A stretch of 59,913 nt of DNA, from assembly GCF_900108305.1 (NCBI RefSeq), contig NZ_FNUX01000017.1, positions 1-59,913 of the forward strand, given 5' to 3'. The translations under genes and the position numbers were made by a program. The notes under the pieces are model-generated. The model saw only the letters and a program-made list of their open reading frames with translations, was not told the origin of the DNA and made no database searches. Source of the DNA: Nitrosomonas ureae (GTDB lineage: Bacteria; Pseudomonadota; Gammaproteobacteria; Burkholderiales; Nitrosomonadaceae). Of this stretch, positions 17,993-27,678 are shown one piece after another; positions within the stretch are counted from its first letter, which is position 1; every line of letters starts with the position of its first letter.

Positions 17993-19836
17993 AGTGCGGT
18001 TAATTTGTCGCTTAAGCTCGGGGGATTTACTTGTGCCCGTGCAGTAAAGGTTTCATCCTGAAAGTACAAAGGCTGCGTGCCATAGATCGCGGGAAAACCG
18101 GCTACATAAATAATCATGTCGCCTGGCTTGGTGATCTTGCCTTCAGCATCTTTCATGGGGCCGGGCAGTCGCATACACTCATCCGGTGTTAATAACGCAC
18201 GCTGCGTCTCCTGCAGGGTACGGGTGACATGTCCATGCATCATCGATGACCGGCGGCCACTGGTGGTGATCTGCTCCTTGATGACTGTTGTCTGTCCGGT
18301 CAGTTTGGATAGATGCTCCGCCGTTTCAAGCCGGTTAGGTGCAAATGCGGTCTGGATGTGACAATTGGAAGTGATCGCTTCATCATGCCCGTAGCCGGTC
18401 TCACGGCTTTTAAGCTGATTCAAGTCCTGACAGATCAGATAGGCTTTGATGCCATAGCCTGCGATAAATGCGAGTGATTCCTGAAAGATTTCAAGTTTTC
18501 CAAGACTTGGGAATTCGTCCAGCATCAATAACAGCTTGTGTTTGTAATGCGCAGTTGGTTGACCACCTTTAAACGTTATTCTATCCGCCAGCTTTCTGAT
18601 GATCATATTGATCAGAATGCGGATTAAAGGACGCAACCGCGACTTGTCATTGGGGTGAGACACGATATACAAACTGACCGGACTGTCATGGTGCATGAGG
18701 TCACGGATTGTAAAGTCCGATGTGCTGATATTGCTCGTGACTATCGGATCGCGATACAAGGACAAATACGATTTGGCTGTCGACAACACGGAACCGGCTT
18801 CTTCTTCCGGGCGATCCAGCATATCGCGCGCACTGGCTGCAATCACTGGATGACTCTTGCCATCCAGATAATCCTGCATGGCCATTTCCATCCAAAGCTC
18901 CCTGATATCGCGATCTGGATCAGATAGCATTGAATCGACAGTCGATAAGTTGGCCGGAGTTCCTTCTCGCTCCGATTTATACAATACATGCAAAATCACA
19001 CCCACAAGAAGTGCCTGGCTGGTCTTCTGCCAGTGGGTTTGTAATCCCTTGCCATCCGGATCCACGATTAAGGTGGTCAAGTTTTGAACATCGGCGACTT
19101 CCATGCCGCTGCCAATCTGGATTTCATCCAGCGGATTCCAATGCGCGCTCTTCAAAGATGCCGGGTCAAAGCGCAACACCTTGTTTTTAGCATGATGCTT
19201 TCTCCAACCGGCAGTCAATGCCCATAACTCACCTTTGAGATCAGTAATGACCGCGCTCTGAGTCCAAGAAAGCAAAGTGGGTATCACTAGACTCACACCC
19301 TTGCCAGAACGAGTTGGGGCGTAACACAGCACATGTTCCGGGCCGCTGTGTTTCAGATAGTGGGTTTTGCCGGAATTATCCCGCCAGCCGCCGACATAAA
19401 CGGCGTCGCTCTTGTTACTTTTACTATTCTTGCCTGTTGACAGCAACCCTGCAGCGACAATGTCCTGCTTATTCGCCCATCTGGCCGAGCCATGTAACCC
19501 CTGATTAGTTCTGGATGAATTAGCCAGCACCATTTTAATGACCAGCACCAATATCAAACCGATGCTTGAAAATAAAATGCCGAAACCTGCCGCCAGATCG
19601 ATGATGCCTGAATACTGGGAATACCATTTATTTGCCCATAGCAGAATTGACCAGGGCTCATAAATGTGAAAAAGGTGCGTGCCTAATTGCGGTTGATAAT
19701 TGAATTTGTAAGCAAAATACTGGGTAGCTACCTGTAATCCTCCGATCAGACACGCAACGGATAATAGTCGAACGATGAACCTATCCTTCTTAACATTCCT
19801 ATTGTTTTGAGATAACAGACTGTTCTTATTCATCAA
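17989..19836 (-). CDS. traG: TraG, type IV coupling protein (VirD4-like)
   Basis: The protein is 615 residues. N-terminal membrane segments lie at about 21-45 and 78-104. The Walker A motif is APTRSGKGVS at 173-182, and LLLMLDEFPSLGKLEIF near 430 is the Walker B region. It is a hexameric inner-membrane ATPase that hands the relaxase-DNA complex to the Trb secretion channel. It overlaps traI by 4 bases upstream and traF by 4 bases downstream, indicating translational coupling in a single tra operon. Confidence 0.93.
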   Translation of the reverse strand: MMNKNSLLSQNNRNVKKDRFIVRLLSVACLIGGLQVATQYFAYKFNYQPQLGTHLFHIYEPWSILLWANKWYSQYSGIIDLAAGFGILFSSIGLILVLVIKMVLANSSRTNQGLHGSARWANKQDIVAAGLLSTGKNSKSNKSDAVYVGGWRDNSGKTHYLKHSGPEHVLCYAPTRSGKGVSLVIPTLLSWTQSAVITDLKGELWALTAGWRKHHAKNKVLRFDPASLKSAHWNPLDEIQIGSGMEVADVQNLTTLIVDPDGKGLQTHWQKTSQALLVGVILHVLYKSEREGTPANLSTVDSMLSDPDRDIRELWMEMAMQDYLDGKSHPVIAASARDMLDRPEEEAGSVLSTAKSYLSLYRDPIVTSNISTSDFTIRDLMHHDSPVSLYIVSHPNDKSRLRPLIRILINMIIRKLADRITFKGGQPTAHYKHKLLLMLDEFPSLGKLEIFQESLAFIAGYGIKAYLICQDLNQLKSRETGYGHDEAITSNCHIQTAFAPNRLETAEHLSKLTGQTTVIKEQITTSGRRSSMMHGHVTRTLQETQRALLTPDECMRLPGPMKDAEGKITKPGDMIIYVAGFPAIYGTQPLYFQDETFTARAQVNPPSLSDKLTAL

Positions 19837-21455
19837 AGACTCCTTCTGGATGTTGAAGTGGATCGTTGCCGACCTACCGATTGCGCGCTATTTACTCTGT
19901 GCTGTTTCATTAACTGCTGGCGGTATTGTTCAAGCCGCTTGTCATCAAAAGTGATGCGCATTTGGTTTTGTACCGCAACCTGTGCTATCTGAAGACGAAA
20001 CGATTCAGTTCCATTGATTGCCAGGTGGCTACCGTACTTCTTCAAGGCCACTTGTAAAATATCCGCCAAGGCTTCGCGCGATGTATCTGGCAGGACGATG
20101 AGCCGTTTACCGTCATCGCGTATGGTGGTTGATCCTGCTTTATAAGTGACTGTGCCGATTTTGGTGATCGATTCAACAAAATTATTCTTGAAGTGACCAT
20201 CGGTGCTGAAACCATCATTGTTTTGCTTGGCCGTTATCTGGTTACCCTTAAATTGACCGGATCTTCTGGATCGCAAAACAGCCAATGCTTCAGCATTACC
20301 ATTTTTGGCCTCAAATGCTAACCAATCCAGCCACCCCATTCTGGAATGACGGGTTTTAGAGTGCTGGTAGGCTTTTTGGTAATCGCCTCTAATGACTCCG
20401 ATCGTTGTTTTGAACTGCCGATATGCGGTTGCATATAGCGCTTTTTTAGCTAATCTCCCAGCTTTGATGCTTTTAATGAGATTGCGCTTGAGTTTTGCTT
20501 CCTGTTTGGCGCGTTTTATTAATCGATCTCTATTTTGGCGCAACATAACCCATTGGTTTGTGCGCTGTCTGGCTGAATCGCTCTGTTCTTGCTGGTATCG
20601 CGCATAAAGCTTTGAAGTATCTATTCGGTTTTGCAGCGGTCTTGGCTGGTATTGTTTTGTGTCCGAACGCGAAGGTTGATCAGAATGCTCACTAGGTATA
20701 AATGCACCCAGTCTTTGAGTTAAATTCCCTTTGGAGAGAGAGCGATCAACCGAACTGGCTTTAACGGCCACATTATTATTGGCAACCAGTACAAACCCGT
20801 TGCCATGCTCTTTAATTACAAGGCCATGTCTTGCCAGAACCTGATGTAAATCCTGCCAGTTGTCCGCGTGCTTGATTTCAGTGAGTGCCTCTCGCTTGAT
20901 CCAGCCAAGCAAACTTTCCACACCGGTTCTGGTTTCAATTTCCTGCGCCACTCTTGACGCTTTATCGCTCACTGTTTCATGGTTAACTTTTGTTAAACCA
21001 TATTCCTGTTCGATCTGCTCACAAAGATTCGCTACTTTGATGTAATCATAATAGGGATTGTGAATTGTTAAGTTTCTAGGATGTATCTTGTTGATCGCGA
21101 TATGTATGTGCAGGTTATTGGTGTCATCGTGAACTACGCTGAATCGTTGATGGCCAGTAAAACCCAGCACATCACAAAATCGCTCTTCAATTGCATTCAG
21201 ATCGGCAAAGGATAAACGCTCTCCTTCAGGGAAACTCAGCACCAAATGGCAGGTTTTATCTGATTTGGCGCGAGTGTTCATTTCCTGTGTGTTTTGTATT
21301 TCTATCAGCGCTGCTGTCTGATCATCTGAATAACAGTTTGATACCAAGATTTGACTGACACGCTCACTCTTGTCTTGAGGATCGGTCAGATACTGTATCA
21401 GCGCAGAATAGTTGCTTTTACGCACTGTTTTGATGGGTATGATTTTAGCGATCAT
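19833..21455 (-). CDS. traI: TraI, MOBP relaxase
   Basis: The protein is 540 residues, shorter than RP4 TraI (732). MIAKIIPIKTVRKSNYSALI starts the relaxase domain and Tyr22 (QYLTD) is in the position of the RP4 nicking tyrosine. HDDTNNLHIHIAINKIHP at 109-126 is the three-histidine metal motif of MOBP relaxases. The C-terminal half is basic and carries a DUF5934/LPD7-like region with IRDDGKRLIVLPD. It nicks oriT at 21955/21956, directly upstream. It is cotranscribed with traJ, whose stop lies 15 bases before. Confidence 0.93.
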   Translation of the reverse strand: MIAKIIPIKTVRKSNYSALIQYLTDPQDKSERVSQILVSNCYSDDQTAALIEIQNTQEMNTRAKSDKTCHLVLSFPEGERLSFADLNAIEERFCDVLGFTGHQRFSVVHDDTNNLHIHIAINKIHPRNLTIHNPYYDYIKVANLCEQIEQEYGLTKVNHETVSDKASRVAQEIETRTGVESLLGWIKREALTEIKHADNWQDLHQVLARHGLVIKEHGNGFVLVANNNVAVKASSVDRSLSKGNLTQRLGAFIPSEHSDQPSRSDTKQYQPRPLQNRIDTSKLYARYQQEQSDSARQRTNQWVMLRQNRDRLIKRAKQEAKLKRNLIKSIKAGRLAKKALYATAYRQFKTTIGVIRGDYQKAYQHSKTRHSRMGWLDWLAFEAKNGNAEALAVLRSRRSGQFKGNQITAKQNNDGFSTDGHFKNNFVESITKIGTVTYKAGSTTIRDDGKRLIVLPDTSREALADILQVALKKYGSHLAINGTESFRLQIAQVAVQNQMRITFDDKRLEQYRQQLMKQHRVNSAQSVGRQRSTSTSRRSL

Positions 21456-21463
21456 CGCAATAA

Positions 21464-21487
21464 TTAACCGTTAAGTATTTGTCTTTT
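21464..21487. repeat. 24-bp exact repeat shared with the trbA leader (copy 1)
   Basis: These 24 bases span the end of traJ and the traJ-traI gap. Their reverse complement is found without mismatch at 31679-31702, directly upstream of trbA. The repeat contains the dyad TTAACSGTTAA. It may be an operator shared by the two transfer operons or a recombination scar. Confidence 0.7.
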
Positions 21488-21824
21488 TGTTTCTGAGTTC
21501 CAGGATCGCATCCAGCATAGCGTTTTGCGTTGTGCGTATGGCAACCAGAGTCGCTTCAATTTCTGCCTTGCTGGTTATTTTTAGCCGGACATCATTGGTC
21601 AACCACATCTTTAACAACCCCCCTACCCTGCCCAAATCGCCGTTAATTCTTAATAATTTCTCTACTTGCTGATTATCGATGGCGCTCGGCACAAAGTATC
21701 CTAGACTCACCTGACGCATGTATTTGGCCACTGACAAACCCGTATCACGGGCTTTTGTTCTGATTTCCTGCTCTTCATCCAACGTTACAGGCACTCGAAA
21801 ATGTAATAGCCGCTTTTGAACCAT
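21471..21824 (-). CDS. traJ: TraJ, relaxosome accessory DNA-binding protein
   Basis: The protein is 117 residues from ATG 21824, which has AGGTG upstream; the start at 21836 adds four residues. LLHFRVPVTLDEEQEIRTKA with TGLSVAKYMRQVSLGY is a ribbon-helix-helix module as in RP4 TraJ (123 residues). RP4 TraJ binds a half-dyad beside nic and guides TraI. The inverted repeat at 21911-21951 next to nic is the expected target. It is the first gene of the leftward tra operon. Confidence 0.85.
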   Translation of the reverse strand: MVQKRLLHFRVPVTLDEEQEIRTKARDTGLSVAKYMRQVSLGYFVPSAIDNQQVEKLLRINGDLGRVGGLLKMWLTNDVRLKITSKAEIEATLVAIRTTQNAMLDAILELRNKKTNT

Positions 21825-21904
21825 GACGCACCTCAAAAATTATTCTGGCGTTGATAGCCTCGCAGAGCAAGATTCGTTGAGCACAGTCATGTGCGAATAA
21901 GATC

Positions 21905-21965
21905 CGTGTGATGTGAGTTAACTTTTTTAAAAGTTAGCTAACTTCACATATCTTGCCCGGTAGAG
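21905..21965. other. oriT nic region, IncP type
   Basis: The stretch ACTTCACATATCTTGCCCGG (21941-21960) lines up with the RP4 nic region, where TTCACCTATCCTG precedes the cut and CCCGGC follows. The predicted nick is between G21955 and C21956. Just upstream, an imperfect inverted repeat (ATGTGAGTTAACTTTT and AAAAGTTAGCTAACTTCACAT, near 21911-21951) matches the site of the TraJ-binding arm. The rest of 21825-22193 is AT-rich intergenic DNA between divergent traJ and traK and should hold both promoters. Confidence 0.85.
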
Positions 21966-22193
21966 TTTGTTTACACGAATAATATTATCATTAAACAAAT
22001 ACATTGCAAATGTATAATATATGGATATAATAATATTTAAATAGTACTAAAGAGTGTCTGTAGCTTGTCTTTATATGCATCAAATACAAACAGTTGTAAG
22101 TCAAATTAGACTAAACAGGAAGTAAATGAATACCTAAAAGATACTGTAATTAATTTGATAATTTTTACGCCAAATAACAGTCAGGAATTTGTC

Positions 22194-22535
22194 ATGAGCC
22201 CATCGTTATCCGAACGAATCTCTATGAGAGAGCAGAAGAATCCAGGTCGCAGGAATTTATATGAACCTGCTTTCCTGGCCCTGAAAACAGAAATCAGCCA
22301 GGCACTTCATGACGGATGGTCAATGCGACAAATATGGTCGACGCTAAAAGATGAGAAAAAAATAGGTTGTTCCTATCTCTGGTTCAGGAATCTTGTCAAA
22401 AGGCACATTTTTGCTAAACCGGATGATTTATCTGCAAGGAAGAAGCACGGGCAGCCGGTAGCCGGCATTTCTCGGGAACCGGATAACCATGGCTTTAACT
22501 ATCGTTCGTCAATTGATAAAGAGGAGTTAATCTGA
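22194..22535 (+). CDS. traK: TraK, oriT-binding accessory protein
   Basis: The protein is 113 residues from ATG 22194 (AGGAA upstream); an earlier in-frame TTG at 22155 is not needed. LKTEISQALHDGWSMRQIWSTL and IGCSYLWFRNLVKRH resemble RP4 TraK (134 residues), which wraps oriT DNA and aids relaxosome assembly. It is the first gene of the rightward traKLM operon and overlaps traL by one base. Confidence 0.78.
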   Translation: MSPSLSERISMREQKNPGRRNLYEPAFLALKTEISQALHDGWSMRQIWSTLKDEKKIGCSYLWFRNLVKRHIFAKPDDLSARKKHGQPVAGISREPDNHGFNYRSSIDKEELI

Positions 22536-23266
22536 TGGCTAAAATACATATGATTTTGCAAGGCAAAGGCGGTGTCGGTAAATCTTTCATCGCATCAACG
22601 CTGGCTCAGCACAAGCTGGCCAAAGGTAAAAAACTGATTTGTGTTGATACAGATCCCGTGAATGCGACATTCCACGGATTCAAAAAGCTAAACGTGCGAA
22701 AGATTAATGTGATGTCCGGCGATGAAATTGATCCGAGAAAATTTGACGACTTGATTGAACTCATCGCCAAATCGGAAAGTGACGTCATTATTGACAACGG
22801 TGCCAGTACCTTTGTGCCCATGTCGCACTATCTCATCAGCAACCAGATCCCTGCCCTGCTTCCAGACATGGGCCATGAACTGGTTATTCATACAGTCATT
22901 ACAGGCAGCCAGGCGCTACTCGACACCCTTACAGGATTTGCGAATTTAATCGAATCCTTTCCAATTGATACGCTGTTTGTTGTTTGGTTGAACCCTTATT
23001 GGGGAGAAATAGAAATGGATGGAAAAAGATTCGAGGAAATGAAAACTTATCTGGATAACAAAAGCCGCGTTTCAGCCATTATCAGAATCCCTAATTATAA
23101 AGCGGACACTTTCGGCAAGGATTTAAGTGAAATATTACAATCCAAATTAACCTTCAGTGAAGCTCTGGAGAGCAAATCCCTGCCCATCATGGTGCGTCAG
23201 CGGCTAAATATTATCAGGAAACAGCTTTTCACCAACATTGAGAATGTAGCCGCTGTTCTAGCATGA
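22535..23266 (+). CDS. traL: TraL, ParA-like conjugation protein
   Basis: The protein is 243 residues (RP4 TraL 241). MILQGKGGVGKSFIASTLAQ is a deviant Walker A of the ParA/MinD type, and LICVDTDPVNATFHG follows, but the rest differs from partition ParA proteins. VVWLNPYWGEIEMDGK is typical of TraL. Its role in RP4 transfer is poorly defined. It should not be taken for the plasmid's partition ATPase, which is at 28801. It overlaps traK and traM. Confidence 0.83.
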   Translation: MAKIHMILQGKGGVGKSFIASTLAQHKLAKGKKLICVDTDPVNATFHGFKKLNVRKINVMSGDEIDPRKFDDLIELIAKSESDVIIDNGASTFVPMSHYLISNQIPALLPDMGHELVIHTVITGSQALLDTLTGFANLIESFPIDTLFVVWLNPYWGEIEMDGKRFEEMKTYLDNKSRVSAIIRIPNYKADTFGKDLSEILQSKLTFSEALESKSLPIMVRQRLNIIRKQLFTNIENVAAVLA

Positions 23267-23706
23267 CAACGACTGATCTGGATCATTTCAATAAGATCAT
23301 TGAGAGAGTCGCTGCCAAACACGGCATTGCCCTCACGGATGATGATCCGATATTAATGATTCACACACTCAATGAAATCTTGCTTGAGGAAAATATTAAA
23401 GCGCACCAGGTGCTTTTAAATAATTTTCGCTCGACCTTGGAAGAAAATATCAATCAATGGTCACAAGCTACGGAAAATAAAGCCAATTCGCTGCTACAGG
23501 CAAGCTCTCGCAACACCAATCTGTTAACCGAACAAATAATTAATTCCTGTTTTGAGTCAATCGATCAAAAAATAGAATCGGGTTTTAACGAGAAAATAAA
23601 AGAGATAGCAACGATAGTCAGAAATACCAGGCAAGCAGCCATCATCAATTTATTGGCCACAGGCCTGTTCTTCATTGCTGTCCTGGTTATGGTACTTGTT
23701 TTCTAG
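23263..23706 (+). CDS. traM: TraM, conjugation protein with C-terminal membrane anchor
   Basis: The protein is 147 residues (RP4 TraM about 145). The middle is predicted coiled coil (VLLNNFRSTLEENINQWSQA onward). A C-terminal membrane helix at about 126-147 (INLLATGLFFIAVLVMVLVF) would anchor it in the inner membrane. It overlaps the traL stop by 4 bases and ends the traKLM operon, 40 bases before the replication gene. Confidence 0.8.
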   Translation: MTTTDLDHFNKIIERVAAKHGIALTDDDPILMIHTLNEILLEENIKAHQVLLNNFRSTLEENINQWSQATENKANSLLQASSRNTNLLTEQIINSCFESIDQKIESGFNEKIKEIATIVRNTRQAAIINLLATGLFFIAVLVMVLVF

Positions 23707-23745
23707 GACTTATCTTATCCGGGAAAATATTTCAGAGGTTTTGAT

Positions 23746-24837
23746 ATGAGTAACACACAGAAAATTAATAGTACAATTACGCATGCGTCTGTAAATAAAT
23801 GTACGATCTCTCATACACGATATAAGCTAGTGAAAAAACCTCCAGAAAAGTACATCAAAAGCCTTCAGCTTGATCTGTTCTCGCAGTTTGTCACCAATGA
23901 CAAAAGTGAGGTTTCAAATACCGTTGAAATATGGGAAAGTATTCCGAAATATTTTTTCACACCTAAACAAGTTGAAAAATTACGCACAAAGACAGGGCAT
24001 GCTGACCCATATAAAATGGAATTCTCATATGATGGCATTTCCTGCAGCGTTAAGATTCAACCTGCTCTAATTGAACAAAAAGACGGAGGCTACAAAGCCT
24101 TCTTTCCGAGTGTTACTGAAGAACTCGTCGAGGAAGCTTTAAAGAAATATCTTACAATTCAAAATTATGGCATTCATGATGTCAATAAAGCTGAAACCTG
24201 GGTTCGTTTTTCTTTAAGCATGATACATCGGGAGCTTAAATCAAGAGGACGCACCCGAAGTCGGAATGAGATAAAACACGCTATCGAAGTCATGAATAAA
24301 TGTAACATTTCCTTGTTCAAGGATAAAAAAGAAGTTTGGAGTGGAGCTATACTACAAGATTTGGTAACCGTTGGCCGTGAGGAATATCTAGCTGATACCG
24401 ACGCTCACCATATTGGCAGATTACCTCTGTTTATCAGCCATGCAATAAATCGCCTTGAATACAGACAATTTAACTATGATCGTCTGATGAGCTGCGATGA
24501 ACAACTCTCTCGCTTTATTTATAAGAAATTAATCAATCGTTACCGGCACGCCAATCTTATCAATAATTATCATTTCATGTTTTCAGATTTGAAAAATAGC
24601 GGATTATTGCAGCAGAGCAGAGAAATTGATAACAGAAGAAAAGTGCTTTCAGCATTAGACGAATTAAAAGAAAAAAATATCATAGCGAGCTATGAAACAG
24701 ACGAACGTAAAGAAAGCCGTGCAATAACTGATGTGAAATATACAATTTTTCCTTCTAATCAATTTATAAGCGAACAAAAAGCCGCCAATAAACGTGTCAA
24801 TGACACAGAAAAACAAGTCATTGATACAAAGGCATAA
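23746..24837 (+). CDS. Plasmid replication initiator protein
   Basis: The protein is 363 residues. It has no relaxase or ATPase motif but looks like an iteron-binding initiator with winged-helix repeats: LPLFISHAINRLEYRQFNYDRL and LSRFIYKKLINRYRHANLIN resemble Rep/TrfA-class initiators, and a C-terminal helical segment SREIDNRRKVLSALDELKEKN follows. It lies directly upstream of 13 iterons and DnaA boxes, the classic initiator-origin arrangement. The backbone is IncP-like for transfer, but this initiator and its iterons do not look like IncP TrfA and oriV, so the replicon is a different one. Confidence 0.75.
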   Translation: MSNTQKINSTITHASVNKCTISHTRYKLVKKPPEKYIKSLQLDLFSQFVTNDKSEVSNTVEIWESIPKYFFTPKQVEKLRTKTGHADPYKMEFSYDGISCSVKIQPALIEQKDGGYKAFFPSVTEELVEEALKKYLTIQNYGIHDVNKAETWVRFSLSMIHRELKSRGRTRSRNEIKHAIEVMNKCNISLFKDKKEVWSGAILQDLVTVGREEYLADTDAHHIGRLPLFISHAINRLEYRQFNYDRLMSCDEQLSRFIYKKLINRYRHANLINNYHFMFSDLKNSGLLQQSREIDNRRKVLSALDELKEKNIIASYETDERKESRAITDVKYTIFPSNQFISEQKAANKRVNDTEKQVIDTKA

Positions 24838-24860
24838 TATCTGGATAAACTCATGTAAAC

Positions 24861-25420
24861 TAGTAGGTATAACTCACATATCTGATAAAAAGTAGAAGGT
24901 GTGACTCACATTAGAATTCTAAAAAGTCACAAATAAATGTATTAATAGAACATAAAAAAAACAAATTATTGATGCAAACCCAACATCTATCAATAAACCC
25001 GCATAACGTAGCAGGTATAACTCACACATCAGCAAGAATGTAGAAGGTTTATCTCACACATCAACAACACAAAAAACCAAATCAAGAACTTAAACTCAAA
25101 TCTTGTGGATAAAACCATATAAAGTAGTAGGTATAACCCACACAAAGTAGCAGGCGCAACTCACACTTCAATTAATAAGTAGTAGGTATAACTCACATTT
25201 AGTAGAAGGTATAACTCACCTTTAAAACTTTTCAATTTTTTGTAGCTAATTTTTAGCTTAATTTTATTGAATTTTTATAAAAGGATAGAAGGTATAACTC
25301 ACACATCATTAAAAAGGTAGAAGGTTTAGTACACGCAACGTAGAAGGTATAACTCACAGATAAGCCAAAATGTAGAAGGTACACCTCACAGATAACTACA
25401 AGTAGTAGTTATAACTCACA
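24861..25420 (+). repeat. oriV iteron array, 13 copies
   Basis: Thirteen direct repeats with consensus GTAGAAGGTATAACTCACA start near 24861, 24892, 25008, 25040, 25124, 25147, 25179, 25202, 25285, 25317, 25340, 25372 and 25402. The core GTATAACTCAC is the best kept part; copies 10 and 6 are the most diverged. Spacings are mostly 32, 23, 84 and 116 bases. A DnaA box TGTGGATAA lies inside the array at 25104-25112. They are the likely binding sites of the initiator encoded just upstream. Confidence 0.92.
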
Positions 25421-26021
25421 GTTTGAATATATAAATGTTCGATATCTTTATGATTATATTAAGAAAATAAATATCCAAAAAAACCCTATTCTTTTCTTCT
25501 TTTAATCTTTTTTATATTAGTCTTTAATTAATCATACCTGTGGACATGTGGATAACATTTTAAACGATTTAATTAAACCACCAAAGTACAGAGCCTTACA
25601 AAGATAAAGAATAATGAAGAATAATCAATTCAGAATACACCTAGTTTGCCTTAGATCGCATCACAAGCGCGCCGAATAAATAAATGAACCCATTCCGTAC
25701 CTTTGATCGATATAACACAACTGAGCTCGTTTAATACACTTTATTAAACAACTGAATGATAATCTACTAATCAAGATCGTTTCACTCACAAAAATATTGG
25801 GGCTGTCTGCCCCAAACCCCGAGGATATTTAAAAAACAGTGATGTACATGTATAAATGAACAATTATATTCAATGACTTGTAATATATTTACTTTTCAAC
25901 GCAAACACTGCGAGGTAAAAGGGGTTTTAGTGATTTCAAAACGCCCCCTTGCAGCAAAAGGCAATCTCTACCTAGATATATCAAATCTATAGTGCAGACT
26001 ATGGATAGCAGCCAAATTTCA
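25421..26021. other. Origin-adjacent AT-rich region with DnaA boxes
   Basis: A perfect DnaA box (TGTGGATAA) lies at 25547-25555 with a near copy just before it at 25539-25547. The stretch 25421-25530 is very AT-rich and could be the melting region. From about 25570 to 26021 no gene is supported. The region lies between the iterons and the convergent ATPase gene. Confidence 0.6.
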
Positions 26022-27206
26022 TTATTCCCTTTTTCCTTTCAGAATATCCATAAAATCATATATGGCGATGGCCGTAATATCATGCGGTAATGGAAATCTA
26101 TCCTTTCCAGCATAAATGACAAACTTTTTTTGCGGCTTAATATCTTCGCAAGCCTCATGAAATCCACGTCCTAAGCTAAGAGATGTGCCTTTTTTAATTT
26201 CTATTGCCCATCTTTCATTAACACCAAATTCCAGGACAAGATCAATCTCAGCCCCGCCTGCCGTTCGATAGTAATATGACCTTACGCGAGGAGGTAAAAC
26301 AGATGCTATATTTTCTATAACAAACCCTTCCCAGCTTTTTCCGACGACCGGATGACCTAGTAGATCATTATAAGAACCGATATTCAACAGTGCATGAGTG
26401 ATGCCACTATCACGCACATAGATTCTAGGCGATTTGACAAGGCGCTTTTTAATATTGGCCGTATAAGGATGTATTTTACGAATTAGAAGTAGATCAACCA
26501 GAAGATCAATATAACGAGCCACTGTTACGCTTGAAACTTCGATATTGGATGCAAGCTTTGAGGCATTAATATTTGTTCCCTGGCTATGCGCCAGCATCGT
26601 CCAGAATCTTTCTAATGTTTCTGCAGGAATTCTTGGTCCCAACTGCGGAATATCCCGTTCAAGGTAGGTTCTGATAAAATCGTAGCGCCAGTTCAAGCTG
26701 GTTTCGTCATTACTGGTCAACAGACTGTCAGGAAAACCACCCTTCAACCAGAGATCATTTACTGCTTCGGAATGTTGAGCACTTTTTGTATATTCCAGGA
26801 CATTAACCGGAAACATTTCGATATAAGAAATACGCCCGGCCAAAGTTTCGCTGGATTGTTTCAGCAGATCAATTGAGGCTGATCCTAAAAACAGAAACTG
26901 CCCTACCCTGTTTCCTTTTCTTCGTTGTTGATCAATTAATCCACGGATCGGCGCAAAAATATCCGGTAATCGTTGTACTTCGTCTAGAATAATCAGCTTA
27001 TCGCTGTTTTCTTTGTGAAAGGCTTCAATGTCCTGTGCTTTCTGAAGATCAATTCGGTTTTCAAGATCAAGATAAACAGATGGAATAGTATCCGCAATAT
27101 TAATAGCAAGCGTCGTTTTTCCTACTTGACGTGGCCCCATAAGAGCCACAGACGAATTGGTTGCCAGAGCAGAACGAATTTTATCTTCAAGATGCCTTTT
27201 TATCAT
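26022..27206 (-). CDS. AAA-14/DUF4143 ATPase
   Basis: The protein is 394 residues. The P-loop is ALMGPRQVGKTTLA at about 21-34, followed by VYLDLENRIDLQ and LIILDEVQRLPDIF (Walker B). The C-terminal DUF4143 part has AAGGAEIDLVLEFG and WAIEIKKGTS, a PD-(D/E)XK nuclease-like pattern. Such proteins are common solo genes in bacteria and on mobile DNA; a role in DNA handling, toxin or antiphage action has been proposed without settled proof. It lies alone between the origin and the partition region. Confidence 0.85.
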   Translation of the reverse strand: MIKRHLEDKIRSALATNSSVALMGPRQVGKTTLAINIADTIPSVYLDLENRIDLQKAQDIEAFHKENSDKLIILDEVQRLPDIFAPIRGLIDQQRRKGNRVGQFLFLGSASIDLLKQSSETLAGRISYIEMFPVNVLEYTKSAQHSEAVNDLWLKGGFPDSLLTSNDETSLNWRYDFIRTYLERDIPQLGPRIPAETLERFWTMLAHSQGTNINASKLASNIEVSSVTVARYIDLLVDLLLIRKIHPYTANIKKRLVKSPRIYVRDSGITHALLNIGSYNDLLGHPVVGKSWEGFVIENIASVLPPRVRSYYYRTAGGAEIDLVLEFGVNERWAIEIKKGTSLSLGRGFHEACEDIKPQKKFVIYAGKDRFPLPHDITAIAIYDFMDILKGKRE

Positions 27207-27594
27207 CTGCGCATATATAACATTAAATATTAAAATTGCATAGTTATTGCTCTGAAGTATGTAGTGATTAGTGGATGTTTATGTTGTTTCAAACAGTATG
27301 TCACTGATATTGTTATAAATCCCCCTCCCCTCTTTTCCCATTTATACACGGATACTCCTTCCGATTTCGTCATATGAAGCCGGATATTTATTCGGTTCAC
27401 ATGTTTTTCTAAATTAGGTTATAGTAATTATGCAGTACAGGCAGGGATGCCGATGACTGCAAACGGTGATATACCAGCTCCGCCACTTGAAAAAATGGCG
27501 GAGTTGTCACATATATTGTCTCTATAACTAGTAATAGCTAGGTCAGGAATCCCCCATTCGATTTTACATATTAATTTCTTGCATTTAAAAATAT
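27207..27594. other. Intergenic stretch with no recognised gene
   Basis: AT-rich DNA upstream of the ATPase gene. A CTCCGCCACTTGAAAAAATGGCGGAG inverted repeat near 27478-27503 (arms CTCCGCCA and TGGCGGAG) could be a hairpin or terminator facing the partition region. Nothing else is supported. Confidence 0.45.
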
Positions 27595-27678
27595 TAAGAT
27601 AGCTATCTTGATATCTTATCTATTATAGATAGCTGGATAGCTAACTATGTTAAGTTATTTTTTAACAAAAATGAGATG

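Noticed and set aside
22535..23266. Reading this ParA-like ATPase as the partition protein
   Set aside because: Its place between traK and traM, its length and its C-terminal half match TraL; the partition ATPase with repeats is at 28801.
24861..25420. A CRISPR array
   Set aside because: The repeats are 19 bases, imperfect, with uneven AT-rich gaps and next to an initiator gene; these are iterons.
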